NCBI GenBank assembly: GCA_017542695.1
Contig: JAFXWT010000365.1
Coordinates: 1 to 34,648, forward strand
Length of the DNA: 34,648 nucleotides
DNA from: Clostridia bacterium
Lineage (GTDB): Bacteria; Bacillota_A; Clostridia; Oscillospirales; CAG-272
Reading direction: 5' to 3'
This document shows positions 1 through 8,521 of the stretch, in pieces; position 1 is the first letter of the stretch, and each line of letters opens with the position of its first letter. Made by a program: the position numbers and the translations under genes. Below the pieces are notes generated by a model. The model had not been told where the DNA came from and did not search any database. It saw only the letters and a program-made list of their open reading frames with translations.

Positions 1-214
1 CTCCGGTGCACCAGTTGTCCTGCCAAGGGCATAGCTGGATAGCCGTGTGCGGTTAAGATAAACGCTGAAAGCATCTAAGCGTGAAACTTGCCTCAAGATT
101 AGATATCCTCTGCTTTAAGCAGTAAGGTCACTTGTAGACTACGAGTTTGATAGGTCGGAGGTGTAAGCACAGTAATGTGTTCAGCTGACCGATACTAATA
201 GACCGATGCTTGTC
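1..214 (+). rRNA. 23S ribosomal RNA, 3' end (partial)
   Basis: The sequence carries the conserved 3'-terminal domain of bacterial 23S rRNA. This includes the segment with AAGCATCTAAG and the near-terminal block CTGACCGATACTAATAGACC. The gene begins upstream of the window. The mature 3' end is estimated at about base 214 by comparison with clostridial 23S genes and is not exact. No 5S rRNA or tRNA follows before the terminator at 281-306, so this operon copy appears to end with 23S. Confidence 0.95.
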
Positions 215-280
215 CTTCTCGGACTTCGCTTTGATTCGTTTCTCTCTATCCGGTTTTCTATGGTCTTCTGATCAGAATCA

Positions 281-306
281 GGCAAGTCTTACGACTTGCC
301 TTTTTT
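281..306 (+). terminator. Intrinsic terminator of the rRNA operon
   Basis: An 8-bp perfect stem (GGCAAGTC/GACTTGCC, loop TTAC) is followed directly by six T residues. It lies about 65 bases after the 23S end. The descending arm also supplies the -35 element of the next promoter. Confidence 0.85.
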
Positions 307-324
307 GTTTTTATGTGGTATAAT
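296..324 (+). promoter_or_regulatory. Promoter of the AlkZ-like gene, overlapping the rRNA terminator
   Basis: The -35 box TTGCCT (296-301) and the -10 box TATAAT (319-324) are separated by 17 bases, and a TGG extended -10 precedes the -10 box. The -35 box lies in the 3' arm and T-tract of the upstream terminator, so the two signals share sequence. The ribosome binding site AAGGA follows before the ATG at 362. Confidence 0.7.
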
Positions 325-361
325 AACAAAAAGATTACTATGTTATAAGTAAAAGGAAGCA

Positions 362-1402
362 ATGAATACAGCTGAATTAAAACAAATACAACTGTCAAGA
401 CAATACATAACAAATAACGCAAGCAAAGAAACCGTAATAAGAGATTTATGCGGAATACAATGCCAGTTTTTAAGCAATGCAGTACACTCGCTTATCATTC
501 GTTGTAATGAAGAAATAAACAAGGATTGCATTGGCGATAACGTCATCAAAAACTGGACAATCAGAGGCACCTTACATATGATTTTGGAAGATGACTTGCC
601 TTTATTCAAGTATGATGACGGATTTTATCTAAACAATAACTGGACGGATGAACTTTCCAATGGCAGAATATGGATAACCGGCGAAAGAAAAAAATATTTT
701 TCGGATCTCATTGTAAAAAGTGTGGCTTTGGGGATAGAAAAGCGAGATGATTTGCGTTTTGCTTGCAGAGAAGCGGGAATGACAAGCATAGAAGAATCCT
801 ATATATTTAACAGTTGGGGAGGATTACTCAGGCCACTTTGCGAAAGAGGTTTTATTCAATACAAAGTTAAAACAGAAAAAGCGTTCAAGTTGAGTAAGCC
901 GTATACTCCCATGGATCGTTCCGATGCAATAAAACAACAACTGACGAGGTATCTTAATCATATTGCTCCCGCAACCGTAAATGATATTTCATATTTTTTT
1001 GGGTTTACAAAAAGATATGTAAGAGAGCTTTTGAATGAACTGCCTGTCATGACAGTTATGATAGATGACAAGCAATATTTTTATATGGGAGATATTTATG
1101 CGGACTGCCCCGATATTCCGCGATGCGTATTTCTTGCAGGATTTGATCAGCTTATGATGGGGTATCAGAAAAGGGAAAGTATTTATTTGAAAAGTGAATA
1201 TCTGCGCAATGTGTTCAATTTGGCCGGTATAGTCATGCCTTGCGTGCTTCTAAACGGAAACGTGGTCGGAACATGGAAAAAGAAAAACGACATGCTTGAA
1301 ATAAAGTGTTTCAGGGAAATATTTCATAATGAAAAAGAAGATATAGAACATACGGCAAGTTTGCTTTGGGATAATATAAAAGCAGTAAAATATAATTTGT
1401 GA
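362..1402 (+). CDS. AlkZ-like winged-helix DNA glycosylase (HTH_42 / PF06224 family)
   Basis: The 346-residue protein belongs to the winged-helix 'HTH_42' family, which includes AlkZ and YcaQ/AlkX. These enzymes remove bulky alkylated bases and unhook DNA crosslinks. Visible family signatures are GIQCQF at residues 31-36, WTIRGTLH at about 65-72, and a C-terminal DQLMMGYQKRE segment. The Q33-x-Q35 pair sits where AlkZ-type enzymes carry their catalytic QxQ; the YcaQ branch has QxD. This suggests the AlkZ-like branch, which is an inference. No signal peptide or membrane segment is seen, so the protein should act in the cytoplasm. Codons are strongly AT-rich (AAA, ATA, TTA), unlike the following alr gene, and the gene has its own promoter directly behind an rRNA terminator, so it may have been acquired. 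The start is supported by AAGGA at about 353-357. Confidence 0.8.
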   Translation: MNTAELKQIQLSRQYITNNASKETVIRDLCGIQCQFLSNAVHSLIIRCNEEINKDCIGDNVIKNWTIRGTLHMILEDDLPLFKYDDGFYLNNNWTDELSNGRIWITGERKKYFSDLIVKSVALGIEKRDDLRFACREAGMTSIEESYIFNSWGGLLRPLCERGFIQYKVKTEKAFKLSKPYTPMDRSDAIKQQLTRYLNHIAPATVNDISYFFGFTKRYVRELLNELPVMTVMIDDKQYFYMGDIYADCPDIPRCVFLAGFDQLMMGYQKRESIYLKSEYLRNVFNLAGIVMPCVLLNGNVVGTWKKKNDMLEIKCFREIFHNEKEDIEHTASLLWDNIKAVKYNL

Positions 1403-1484
1403 TATTTTGATTGATCGTCAACGCGCCGAATAATTCTCACACCTCGCGCCGCTGCTGAATAGACTATTATTCGGAGGCGATAAA

Positions 1485-2588
1485 ATGAGAAATTTTGCCA
1501 AAATTGACATAAATGCCATAAAGCACAATTTACAGTTGACGGTTGCAAACAAAAAAGCGGTCGCGGTGCTGAAAGCCGACGCTTACGGACACGGAGCGGC
1601 GCGCGTGGCGCAAGCACTCGACGGCGACGCGCTCGCGTTCGCCGTTTCAAACATCGACGAGGCGGAGGAGATTTCAAGAGTAGCGAAAAAGACGCCCGTG
1701 CTGATCCTCGGCGACGGTTATTCGCCTGAGTTTGAGCGGGCGATCGACACGGGGACAATCGTTTCTCTCGGAAAATTCAAAAACGCGCTCGTTCTCGACG
1801 AGCTCGCGCGTCGAAAAAATATAAAAGCTCGCGCGGTTTTATGTATTGACACAGGGATGCGGCGCGACGGGTTCGACTGCACTGACATTCACGGTATCGC
1901 CGCAGCGCTCGAACTGAAAAACATAGATATACTGGGACTTTACAGTCATCCCGCGCGGAGCGGCGACGATGATTTCACCGCTGTTCAGCTCGCCCGATTT
2001 AATAAGATAAAATCTGTTTTCGCGGGCAGAAGCGATCTTTTTTGGTCGTTTCCGAGCAGCGCGTCGCTCGATGCGAGCGATGATATCGCGCGCGTCGGGC
2101 TGTCGCTTTACGGACTCGATCCGTCGAAAAATCCGGGTGTTGATCTTCGCCCCGCGCTCACGTTTCGCGCGGCGATACTGTCGTCGCGGCGTGTGAAAAA
2201 GGGGGAATACATCGGCTACGGCGATGCTTTCCGCGCCGAGCGCGACATGACCGTCGCCACCGTCGCCGCGGGATACGCGGACGGCGTTCCGCGTGCGCTG
2301 TCGAACAAAGGGTGCGTTCTTTTGCACTCAATGCGTGCAAAAATCGTCGGAAACATCTGCATGGATGCGCTGATGATCGACGTTTCGGACATACCGTTTT
2401 ATACAAATGAATACGTCACGCTGATCGGGCGCGACGGAGACGAAGAGATAACGGCGTACGATGTTGCGCGGCTATGCGGCACGATAAGCTATGAAATTTT
2501 GTGCGGGATATCAAATCGCGTCCCGCGGATATACACTGAAAAGGATGAAGAAAATGCTGAAATACAAATGCCTTGTGATCGACCATGA
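1485..2588 (+). CDS. alr: Alanine racemase
   Basis: The 367-residue PLP-dependent enzyme interconverts L- and D-alanine, supplying D-Ala for peptidoglycan. The PLP lysine is K30 in the motif AVLKADAYGHGA. The second catalytic base is expected at Y245 (IGYGDAF), and R203 lies in the typical RVGLSLYGLDPS segment. The C-terminal β-domain ends in the usual EILCGISNRVPRIY, after which about 17 extra polar residues follow. Length is normal for the family. The ATG is preceded by GGAGG (1473-1477). The upstream 82 bases hold a 9-bp inverted repeat (1426-1434 with 1466-1474) whose right arm touches this ribosome binding site. The gene overlaps the next reading frame by about 35 bases, so the two are probably cotranscribed. 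Confidence 0.96.
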   Translation: MRNFAKIDINAIKHNLQLTVANKKAVAVLKADAYGHGAARVAQALDGDALAFAVSNIDEAEEISRVAKKTPVLILGDGYSPEFERAIDTGTIVSLGKFKNALVLDELARRKNIKARAVLCIDTGMRRDGFDCTDIHGIAAALELKNIDILGLYSHPARSGDDDFTAVQLARFNKIKSVFAGRSDLFWSFPSSASLDASDDIARVGLSLYGLDPSKNPGVDLRPALTFRAAILSSRRVKKGEYIGYGDAFRAERDMTVATVAAGYADGVPRALSNKGCVLLHSMRAKIVGNICMDALMIDVSDIPFYTNEYVTLIGRDGDEEITAYDVARLCGTISYEILCGISNRVPRIYTEKDEENAEIQMPCDRP

Positions 2589-3213
2589 CGATACAGCTGT
2601 GAAAAGTTCACCTGAAATACACTATCCGTGCTTTGTCAAGACGATCGAGATATTCCGCCCGGGCGAATACGTGCTGACACTCGAAGAATTCATGAACGCC
2701 TGCTTTTACCCGGGGCTTTACGACTACTATACGCGCGTTTTGTCGTTCACGAAAGAGGAGCTCGACCTTGAATTTGAGATGTGGCAGGAATATGTCAAGA
2801 CGCGCGTGCCGCATTTTTACGAGGGTGTCGGCGAAATTATCTCCGATTTCAAGGCGGAGGGCGGGATTATTGCCGTTTCGTCGCAGTCGCACAGGGACGT
2901 GATCGAACGTGATTACTCGGAGCGGCTCGGTTTTTTGCCGGACTACATATACGGATGCGAGCTGCCGCCCGAAAAATGCAAGCCGTCGCCGTTTTCGGTC
3001 GTCGATCTGTGCGAAAAGACGGGCGCGACGGTGGACGAGGTGCTTGTGATCGACGATCTGCGCACGGGGCTTGAAATGGCGCGCGCGTCGGGCGCGCACT
3101 TTGCGGCGGCGGGATGGTCGCAGTTCGTGCCGGAGATAATAAAATATATGAGAGAAAATTCGGAATTTTATCTCGGCACGGTCGAAGATATGAGGAAGAT
3201 AATATTTGAATGA
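2554..3213 (+). CDS. HAD-superfamily hydrolase
   Basis: With the start at 2554 the protein has 219 residues. Motif I of the haloacid dehalogenase superfamily is VIDHDDT (D10 nucleophile, D12). Motif II is the SSQS segment, motif III the lysine in EKCKPSPF, and motif IV VIDDLRTGLEMA. Together these indicate a phosphatase of the phosphoglycolate phosphatase/β-phosphoglucomutase-like branch; the substrate cannot be read from sequence. An in-frame ATG exists at 2491, but it lies inside alr with no ribosome binding site and adds residues before motif I. ATG 2554 has AAAGGA about 9 bases upstream. The gene overlaps the end of alr and is followed by a strong terminator, so it closes that operon. Confidence 0.85.
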   Translation: MLKYKCLVIDHDDTAVKSSPEIHYPCFVKTIEIFRPGEYVLTLEEFMNACFYPGLYDYYTRVLSFTKEELDLEFEMWQEYVKTRVPHFYEGVGEIISDFKAEGGIIAVSSQSHRDVIERDYSERLGFLPDYIYGCELPPEKCKPSPFSVVDLCEKTGATVDEVLVIDDLRTGLEMARASGAHFAAAGWSQFVPEIIKYMRENSEFYLGTVEDMRKIIFE

Positions 3214-3221
3214 GCAAATAG

Positions 3222-3247
3222 AAAAGACCGCGGGCGCGGTCTTTTTC
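3222..3247 (+). terminator. Intrinsic terminator after the alr-HAD operon
   Basis: A 7-bp GC-rich stem (AGACCGC/GCGGTCT, loop GGGC) is followed by TTTTTCT. It begins 9 bases after the HAD stop codon. Confidence 0.85.
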
Positions 3248-3308
3248 TCTCCCTGCGGGAGAGAAAAACGGGCGACCACACAGAGTCGCCACACTGTCAT
3301 TGCGAGGG
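3242..3308. repeat. Hairpin-rich intergenic repeat remnant
   Basis: A perfect 12-bp inverted repeat (3242-3253 with 3257-3268, loop TGC) is followed by a second hairpin (GGCGAC 3271-3276 with GTCGCC 3285-3290). After it comes the string TGTCATTGCGAGGGG (3295-3309), which resembles the short 'GTCATTGCGAGG' repeats scattered between genes in many bacteria. No open reading frame here looks real. The identity as a dispersed repeat is inferred, because only one clear copy lies in this window. Confidence 0.45.
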
Positions 3309-3350
3309 GTTTGAAAAAGCCCGCGGCAAAGAAAAAATGTTCAAAAATCC

Positions 3351-3379
3351 TTGTAAAGCTCTTTGAAATATGGTATAAT
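3351..3379 (+). promoter_or_regulatory. Promoter of the hydrolase-glpK operon
   Basis: TTGTAA (3351-3356) and TATAAT (3374-3379) are spaced by 17 bases, with a TGG extended -10. A strong ribosome binding site (GGAGGG, 3409-3414) follows. Confidence 0.75.
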
Positions 3380-3421
3380 TTATACAAATAAATATAATTT
3401 TAACTTTTGGAGGGAAATGTC

Positions 3422-4318
3422 ATGGAAAAACGCGAAATGCTCACCGAAAAATACGGAAAAGTCTGTTTGCACATCTGGGAGCCGGATAATGATGTTCGCG
3501 CGCTCTATCAGATATGTCACGGAATGGCTGAATACGTCGCGCGGTACGATGAATTTGCGAGGGAACTGAGTAAAGAGGGGTATCTCGTTTACGGCATCGA
3601 CCACCCGGGCCACGGGGAGAGCGAGGGCGTTCGCGGACATTTTGCCGACAAAGACGGCTGGAAATATCTTGTCGAGTGCAACATCCACGCGGCTCGCGTG
3701 ATGAAAGAAAGATATCCCGACAAAAAGCTGACGCTGATGGGGCACTCGATGGGCTCGTTCATCGCGCGGACGATCGCGGGATATTACTCCGACACCGCGG
3801 ACGAATACATTTTTATGGGTACGGCGGGACCGAACGCCGCCGTCGGCGCGGGAAAGGCGATCGCAAACATCATGGTGCCGTTTGCGCGCAGAAAAACAAA
3901 CAACTTTCTCGCGGGGCTTTCGACGGGACCTTACGGCAAAGCGGAGCCGACGTACAAAACGCCGCTCGATTGGCTCAACACGAAGGATGACGAGGTGCGG
4001 AAATACATCGACGACGAAAAGTGCGGATTTCCGTTCACGACGGCGGGCTACCGCGATCTGATGACGGGTCTTTCAATGATAGATATCAAAAAATGGGTGC
4101 CGAAGCTCGACAGATCGAAGAGATATCTTCTCGTTGCGGGCGACAGGGACCCCGTCGGCTCGATGGGCGAGGGCGTGAAGAAAGTTTACGACGCGATGAC
4201 GGCGGCCGGCGTCGACGCGAAGATGAAGCTTTACGAAGGATGCCGCCACGAGATACTGAACGACGTCTGCAAGGAAGAAGTAACGCGCGACATCATTTCT
4301 TGGCTCAAAGGTGAATGA
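3422..4318 (+). CDS. α/β hydrolase of the monoacylglycerol lipase / lysophospholipase type
   Basis: The 298-residue α/β hydrolase has a complete predicted triad. The nucleophile is S109 in GHSMG, the acid D243 in AGDRDPVG, and the base H276 in CRHEIL. The opening [12 protein letters not shown] and the [12 protein letters not shown] segment are typical of the monoacylglycerol lipase/PldB-like (Hydrolase_4, S33) group. No signal peptide is seen, so the enzyme is cytoplasmic. The ATG at 3422 is chosen because GGAGGG lies 7 bases upstream; a TTG 15 bases earlier has no such support. Glycerol kinase begins one base after the stop codon. That context suggests glycerol released from acylglycerols is phosphorylated directly, which is an inference. 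The substrate is not proven; a lysophospholipase or another serine hydrolase is possible. Confidence 0.83.
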   Translation: MEKREMLTEKYGKVCLHIWEPDNDVRALYQICHGMAEYVARYDEFARELSKEGYLVYGIDHPGHGESEGVRGHFADKDGWKYLVECNIHAARVMKERYPDKKLTLMGHSMGSFIARTIAGYYSDTADEYIFMGTAGPNAAVGAGKAIANIMVPFARRKTNNFLAGLSTGPYGKAEPTYKTPLDWLNTKDDEVRKYIDDEKCGFPFTTAGYRDLMTGLSMIDIKKWVPKLDRSKRYLLVAGDRDPVGSMGEGVKKVYDAMTAAGVDAKMKLYEGCRHEILNDVCKEEVTRDIISWLKGE

Positions 4319-4319
4319 C

Positions 4320-5822
4320 ATGAAAGAAAAATTCGTTATCGCGCTCGACGCGGGCACAACGAGCGTTCGCGCGGTGATTTTTGACAAAAATCTGAAGATC
4401 CGCGGCGTTTCGCAAAAGGAATTCACGCAGATTTATCCCAAAGCGGGATGGGTAGAGCACGATCCGATGGAGATATTCGCCTCGCAATACAGCGTCATGA
4501 CGGAGGTCATGATGAAAAACGGCGTCGAGCCGTCGCAGATAGCGGCGCTCGGCATAACTAACCAGCGCGAGACGACTATTGTGTGGAACAAGAACACGGG
4601 CAAGCCCGTCTACAACGCGATAGTGTGGCAGTGCCGACGGACGAGCGACTACTGCACGTCGATCAAAGGGACGGAGCTGGCGACGCACATCCGAAAAGCG
4701 ACGGGGCTTGTTCCCGACGCTTATTTTTCGGCGACGAAGATAAAATGGATACTCGATAATGTCGAAGGCGCGCGCGACGCTGCACAGCGCGGCGATCTTT
4801 TGTTCGGCACGGTAGACACGTGGCTGCTTTGGAAGCTGACGGACGGCAGATGCCACAAGACCGACGAAACGAACGCCGCGCGTACGATGCTGTACAATAT
4901 CGGAACGCACGACTGGGATGAGCGGCTGCTCTCAGAGTTCGGCGTGCCGCGCCCGATGCTCCCCGAGGTGCTCTCCTCGGGCGACGACTTCGGATATTTC
5001 GAGTACAACGGCGTAAAGATTCCGATCTGCGGCATGGCCGGCGACCAGCAGTCGTCGCTTTTCGGCCACGGATGCTTTGAAAAGGGAAGCATGAAAAACA
5101 CTTACGGCACGGGATGTTTTCTTCTCGCCAACACGGGAAAAGATATGATATTGAGCCGAAACGGTCTTGTTACGACGGCGGCGGCAACGATGCACGGCTC
5201 GCACGGATACGCGCTCGAGGGCAGCGTTTTCACGGGAGGCGCTGTTGTTCAGTGGCTCCGCGACGAGATGCGGTTGATACGTTCGGCGGCAGATTCGGAA
5301 AAATGCGCGTCGGCAGTTGAAAATAACGGCGGCGTTTACCTCGTTCCCGCGTTCACGGGAATGGGTGCGCCGTATTGGAATATGTACGCGCGCGGAACGA
5401 TAATCGGGCTTACGCGCGGAGCGGGCAGAGATCACATAGTGCGCGCGGCGCTCGAAGCTATAGCGTATCAGTCAAAAGACGTGCTCGACACGATGACGAC
5501 TGATATAGGCGCGCCGCCCGTGGAGCTTGAAGTCGACGGCGGCGCTTGCGCAAACAATTTTCTCATGCAGTTCCAAGCGGATATAACGGGTATCACGGTC
5601 GCGCGACCGGAACTTCTCGAAGCGACAGCGGCGGGCGCGGCGATGCTCGCGGGGCATTACGTCGGATTTTTCGGGAGTCTTGACGATATAGCTGCCGCGC
5701 GCGTGATCGAGCGGCGCTTTGCGCCGAAGATGGCGAGGGACGAAGCCGAAAGACTCCTTGCCGGCTGGAATCGCGCGGTGTGGCGCGCGCTCGATTGGGA
5801 AAAACCCGCTGACGAGGAATGA
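4320..5822 (+). CDS. glpK: Glycerol kinase
   Basis: The 500-residue FGGY-family kinase converts glycerol and ATP to sn-glycerol 3-phosphate in the cytoplasm. The phosphate-binding DAGTTS is at 10-15. The glycerol-contact residues known from the E. coli enzyme fall at the same numbers here: R83-E84, W103 and Y135. The catalytic aspartate is D242 in [12 protein letters not shown]. The C-terminal ATP-binding segment contains [14 protein letters not shown]. Length matches the family. The ATG at 4320 has AAAGGTGA about 6 bases upstream; the GTG at 4311 overlaps the preceding stop region and is less likely. The gene is translationally linked to the upstream hydrolase (one-base gap). No obvious U-tract terminator follows before the next promoter. 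Confidence 0.97.
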   Translation: MKEKFVIALDAGTTSVRAVIFDKNLKIRGVSQKEFTQIYPKAGWVEHDPMEIFASQYSVMTEVMMKNGVEPSQIAALGITNQRETTIVWNKNTGKPVYNAIVWQCRRTSDYCTSIKGTELATHIRKATGLVPDAYFSATKIKWILDNVEGARDAAQRGDLLFGTVDTWLLWKLTDGRCHKTDETNAARTMLYNIGTHDWDERLLSEFGVPRPMLPEVLSSGDDFGYFEYNGVKIPICGMAGDQQSSLFGHGCFEKGSMKNTYGTGCFLLANTGKDMILSRNGLVTTAAATMHGSHGYALEGSVFTGGAVVQWLRDEMRLIRSAADSEKCASAVENNGGVYLVPAFTGMGAPYWNMYARGTIIGLTRGAGRDHIVRAALEAIAYQSKDVLDTMTTDIGAPPVELEVDGGACANNFLMQFQADITGITVARPELLEATAAGAAMLAGHYVGFFGSLDDIAAARVIERRFAPKMARDEAERLLAGWNRAVWRALDWEKPADEE

Positions 5823-5871
5823 CGGAATTGTAAAAAATTTGTGACGGCGCGGTGTTTTTGATGTGTTCCAC

Positions 5872-5900
5872 TTGATTTCATCTCCCGTCGGGTATATAAT
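5872..5900 (+). promoter_or_regulatory. Promoter of the lipid kinase-ABC transporter operon
   Basis: TTGATT (5872-5877) and TATAAT (5895-5900) are separated by 17 bases, 42 bases before the lipid kinase start codon. A GGCGGAG ribosome binding site lies between. Confidence 0.7.
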
Positions 5901-5941
5901 AAATATAAGAATCACACTTTAATACAGGCGGAGCGAAAACG

Positions 5942-6826
5942 ATGGAAAAACTTTTGCTTGTGATAAATCCCGTTTCGGGTGACGGCGCGGCAAAAAACTG
6001 GGCCTACGACATGATAGAGATACTGTCGCGGCGCTTTCCCGTCGTCAGCGTTTATCTGTCGCGCGGGCCGGAGGACATAAAAAAGACGGTCGCCGATCGC
6101 GCGGCGGAATATGACGCCGTCATCGTTACGGGCGGCGACGGATCGCTGAACGAAATGCTCGACGGGATAGTCAAAAGCGGCGCGTCGCCGCTTGTCGGAT
6201 ATATTCCCATGGGCACGGTCAACGATTTTGCGGGAAGTCACGGGATATCGAAAAACGTGAAGACGGCGTTGCACCAGATCGTTCACGGAGAGGAGCATTT
6301 ATATGACGTCGGAATGCTCGGCGACCGGGCGTTTTCGTACGTCGCGGCGTTCGGCGCGTTCACCGACGTCGCGTATCTGACGCCGCAGGACATGAAGACG
6401 TCGCTCGGCAAGCTCGCCTACGTCTCGGAGGCGACAAAGCGCCTGCCGACATTGAAACCGATACGAATGACGTTTGAGGCGGACGGGCGACGCGAGACGG
6501 ACGAGTTCATATACGGCATGGTGTCGAACTCGAAAACTATCGGCGGGATAAAGTTTTTCGATATGAAAGACGATAACTTCCTTTCCGACGGGCTGATAGA
6601 GGTGACGCTCGTGCGCTTCCCGTATAACGCGGCGGCGCTCCAGCAGGACGTCGTGGGGTTGCTCGACCCGAAAAACGAATACCGCGGCGTGATACGTCTT
6701 CGCGCGTCGAAGGTGAAATTCGAGTTTGAAAGCAACATTCCGTGGACGGTCGACGGCGAATACGGCGGCGACTACAAGAGCGTCGAAGCGGGCGTTCTCG
6801 AAAAAAGAATAAGAATGATACATTAA
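5942..6826 (+). CDS. Diacylglycerol kinase-family lipid kinase (DgkB/YegS/LCB5 type)
   Basis: The 294-residue protein has the DAGK catalytic fold. The N-terminal LLLVINPVSG opens the nucleotide-binding domain, the ATP-binding glycine motif VTGGDGSLNE spans about 62-71, and GTVNDFA is at 91-97. The family phosphorylates diacylglycerol or related lipids, recycling diacylglycerol to phosphatidic acid at the membrane's inner face. The exact lipid is not determinable. The C-terminal β-sandwich ends with the usual WTVDGEY segment. It is the first gene after a promoter and lies 21 bases ahead of an ABC transporter ATPase, so the transporter genes are probably cotranscribed. The preceding genes also concern acylglycerol and glycerol, giving a loose lipid theme. 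Confidence 0.9.
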   Translation: MEKLLLVINPVSGDGAAKNWAYDMIEILSRRFPVVSVYLSRGPEDIKKTVADRAAEYDAVIVTGGDGSLNEMLDGIVKSGASPLVGYIPMGTVNDFAGSHGISKNVKTALHQIVHGEEHLYDVGMLGDRAFSYVAAFGAFTDVAYLTPQDMKTSLGKLAYVSEATKRLPTLKPIRMTFEADGRRETDEFIYGMVSNSKTIGGIKFFDMKDDNFLSDGLIEVTLVRFPYNAAALQQDVVGLLDPKNEYRGVIRLRASKVKFEFESNIPWTVDGEYGGDYKSVEAGVLEKRIRMIH

Positions 6827-6847
6827 ACCATCCGAAAGGACAGAAAA

Positions 6848-7783
6848 ATGATTAAAATAGAGCATCTTACCAAAAAATACGGAGAAAGATACGCGATAAA
6901 CGATATCAGTTTCACCGTTGAAAAGGGAGAGATCGTCGGATTCCTCGGGCCGAACGGCGCGGGCAAAACGACAACAATGAGTATTCTGACGGGATATCTC
7001 TCCTCAACTTCAGGGCGCGCGTGCGTAGACGGTTACGACATTTTGGAGCACCCGATGATAGTCAAGAAAAAGATCGGGTATCTGCCCGAGATGCCGCCGC
7101 TTTATCTCGATATGACGGTCAGGGAATATCTTGAATTCATATTCGATCTCAAAAAATGCACGCTTGACAAAAAGGCGCACATAAACGAGATCGCGTCGGT
7201 CGTTAAGATCGACGACGTGATGAACAGAATGATCAAAAACTTGTCGAAGGGCTACCGTCAGCGCGTCGGCATAGCGGGCGCGCTTGTGTCGAATCCCGAG
7301 GTCATCATCTTCGACGAGCCGACGAACGGCCTCGATCCGAAGCAGATAATCGACATCCGCAACCTGATCAAAGAGCTTGGACGTGATCACACCGTAATTC
7401 TGTCGACGCACATCCTTTCGGAAGTCAAGTCGATATGCGACAGGATAATCATAATAAACGACGGCAAAATCGTTGCCGACAAAAAGGTGGACGAGCTTGA
7501 CGAGGCGCTGCGCGGCAACCGCCGCATAATGCTCCGCGTCGACGGGCCGCAGGCGAGCGTCGGTAACGCGCTCCGCCGCATCAACGGCGTGTCCGCCGTC
7601 AGCGTCGCCGTCGACTACGGCGACGGCACATGCTCGTACCTTGTCGAAAGTCAGGGCGAGATCGACGTGCGCAAGCCCGTGTTCTTCATGCTGGCGCAGA
7701 ATTCGTGGCCGATACTGTCTCTTGAACAGGTCGGCGCGACGATTGAAAACATCTTCCTTTCCGTTGTCGGCGGAGAGGGCTGA
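6848..7783 (+). CDS. ABC transporter ATP-binding protein (ABC-2 / GldA-like)
   Basis: The 311-residue ATPase has Walker A GPNGAGKTT (34-42), the signature LSKGYRQR (132-139), Walker B IIFDEPTNGLD with D156/E157, and the switch histidine H188 in STHILSE. The IGYLPEMPPLY segment and the roughly 80-residue extension after the NBD are typical of the ATPases of ABC-2 systems, which pair with a GldF-like permease and a GldG-like auxiliary protein. It acts at the inner membrane face and energises export or membrane remodelling; the substrate is unknown. AAAGGA precedes the ATG. The permease begins 13 bases after the stop. Confidence 0.92.
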   Translation: MIKIEHLTKKYGERYAINDISFTVEKGEIVGFLGPNGAGKTTTMSILTGYLSSTSGRACVDGYDILEHPMIVKKKIGYLPEMPPLYLDMTVREYLEFIFDLKKCTLDKKAHINEIASVVKIDDVMNRMIKNLSKGYRQRVGIAGALVSNPEVIIFDEPTNGLDPKQIIDIRNLIKELGRDHTVILSTHILSEVKSICDRIIIINDGKIVADKKVDELDEALRGNRRIMLRVDGPQASVGNALRRINGVSAVSVAVDYGDGTCSYLVESQGEIDVRKPVFFMLAQNSWPILSLEQVGATIENIFLSVVGGEG

Positions 7784-7796
7784 AAGGAGAAGAAAA

Positions 7797-8507
7797 ATGC
7801 TTGCTATCTATAAAAGAGAAATGCGTTATTTCTTCACGAGCCCTGTCGGGTACGTGTTTGTGGCGATATTCTTCGCGGTCAGCGCGGGGATATTCATGTC
7901 GCTGACTGTGCAAAAGGGCGCCGACGCAAATTACACGCAGTATTTCACATATGTCATCATGCTGTGCATCGTCGAGGTGCCGCTGCTGACAATGAAGCTT
8001 CTCTCCGAGGAGAGAAAAATGAAGACCGATCAGCTGATTCTGACGTCTCCCGTGTCGCTTTTCGGAATAGTCATGGCAAAATTCCTCGCGGCGTACACGC
8101 TGTTCGGCGGCAGTTTTCTCGTTTCTTCGATAATTTACTACATTCCGCTCAAAGTGTACGGCACGCCCGACACGGCGATCTATATAGGCAGCGTCATCGC
8201 GATACTCCTCATCGGAGCGGCTTTTATCGCCGTCGGAGAATTCATTTCGTCACTGACGGAAAATCAGTTCCTTGCCGCGTTCGGCACGATAGCTGCGATA
8301 TGCCTGTTCGTTTTTGCGCAGAACATAAACAGCTACATCAATTCGGAATTCGTGCGCCGCATTTTCTCGGCGATATCGGTAACGTCGAGATACACGTATT
8401 TCATGTACGGACTCTTCGACTGGGCGGCGCTGATATACTACGTTTCTCTGATAGCGGCGTTCCTGTTCATGACGGTGCGCGTCTTTGAGAAGCGCCGCTG
8501 GTCGTAA
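7797..8507 (+). CDS. ABC-2 type permease (GldF-like)
   Basis: The 236-residue integral membrane protein has about six hydrophobic segments, beginning FFTSPVGYVFVAIFFAVSAG. It also shows the family's cytoplasmic LLSEERKMKTDQLILTSPVS segment, which matches the ABC-2 permeases partnered with GldG-like proteins. The ATG at 7797 is preceded by AAAGGAGA in the right place. An upstream in-frame start lies within the ATPase gene and would add a non-hydrophobic, arginine-rich tail, so it was rejected. It is likely the membrane channel for the ATPase encoded just upstream. The substrate is unknown. Confidence 0.9.
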   Translation: MLAIYKREMRYFFTSPVGYVFVAIFFAVSAGIFMSLTVQKGADANYTQYFTYVIMLCIVEVPLLTMKLLSEERKMKTDQLILTSPVSLFGIVMAKFLAAYTLFGGSFLVSSIIYYIPLKVYGTPDTAIYIGSVIAILLIGAAFIAVGEFISSLTENQFLAAFGTIAAICLFVFAQNINSYINSEFVRRIFSAISVTSRYTYFMYGLFDWAALIYYVSLIAAFLFMTVRVFEKRRWS

Positions 8508-8521
8508 AGGAGGCGGTATAA

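Noticed and set aside
1404..1480. A promoter for alr between the glycosylase and alr
   Set aside because: Candidate -35/-10 pairs (for example TTGATT with AATAAT at 16-base spacing) are too weak to call; only the inverted repeat is clear.
3206..3391. A 61-codon frame on the plus strand
   Set aside because: It runs through the terminator, the hairpin repeat and the next promoter, and looks like repeat-derived noise.
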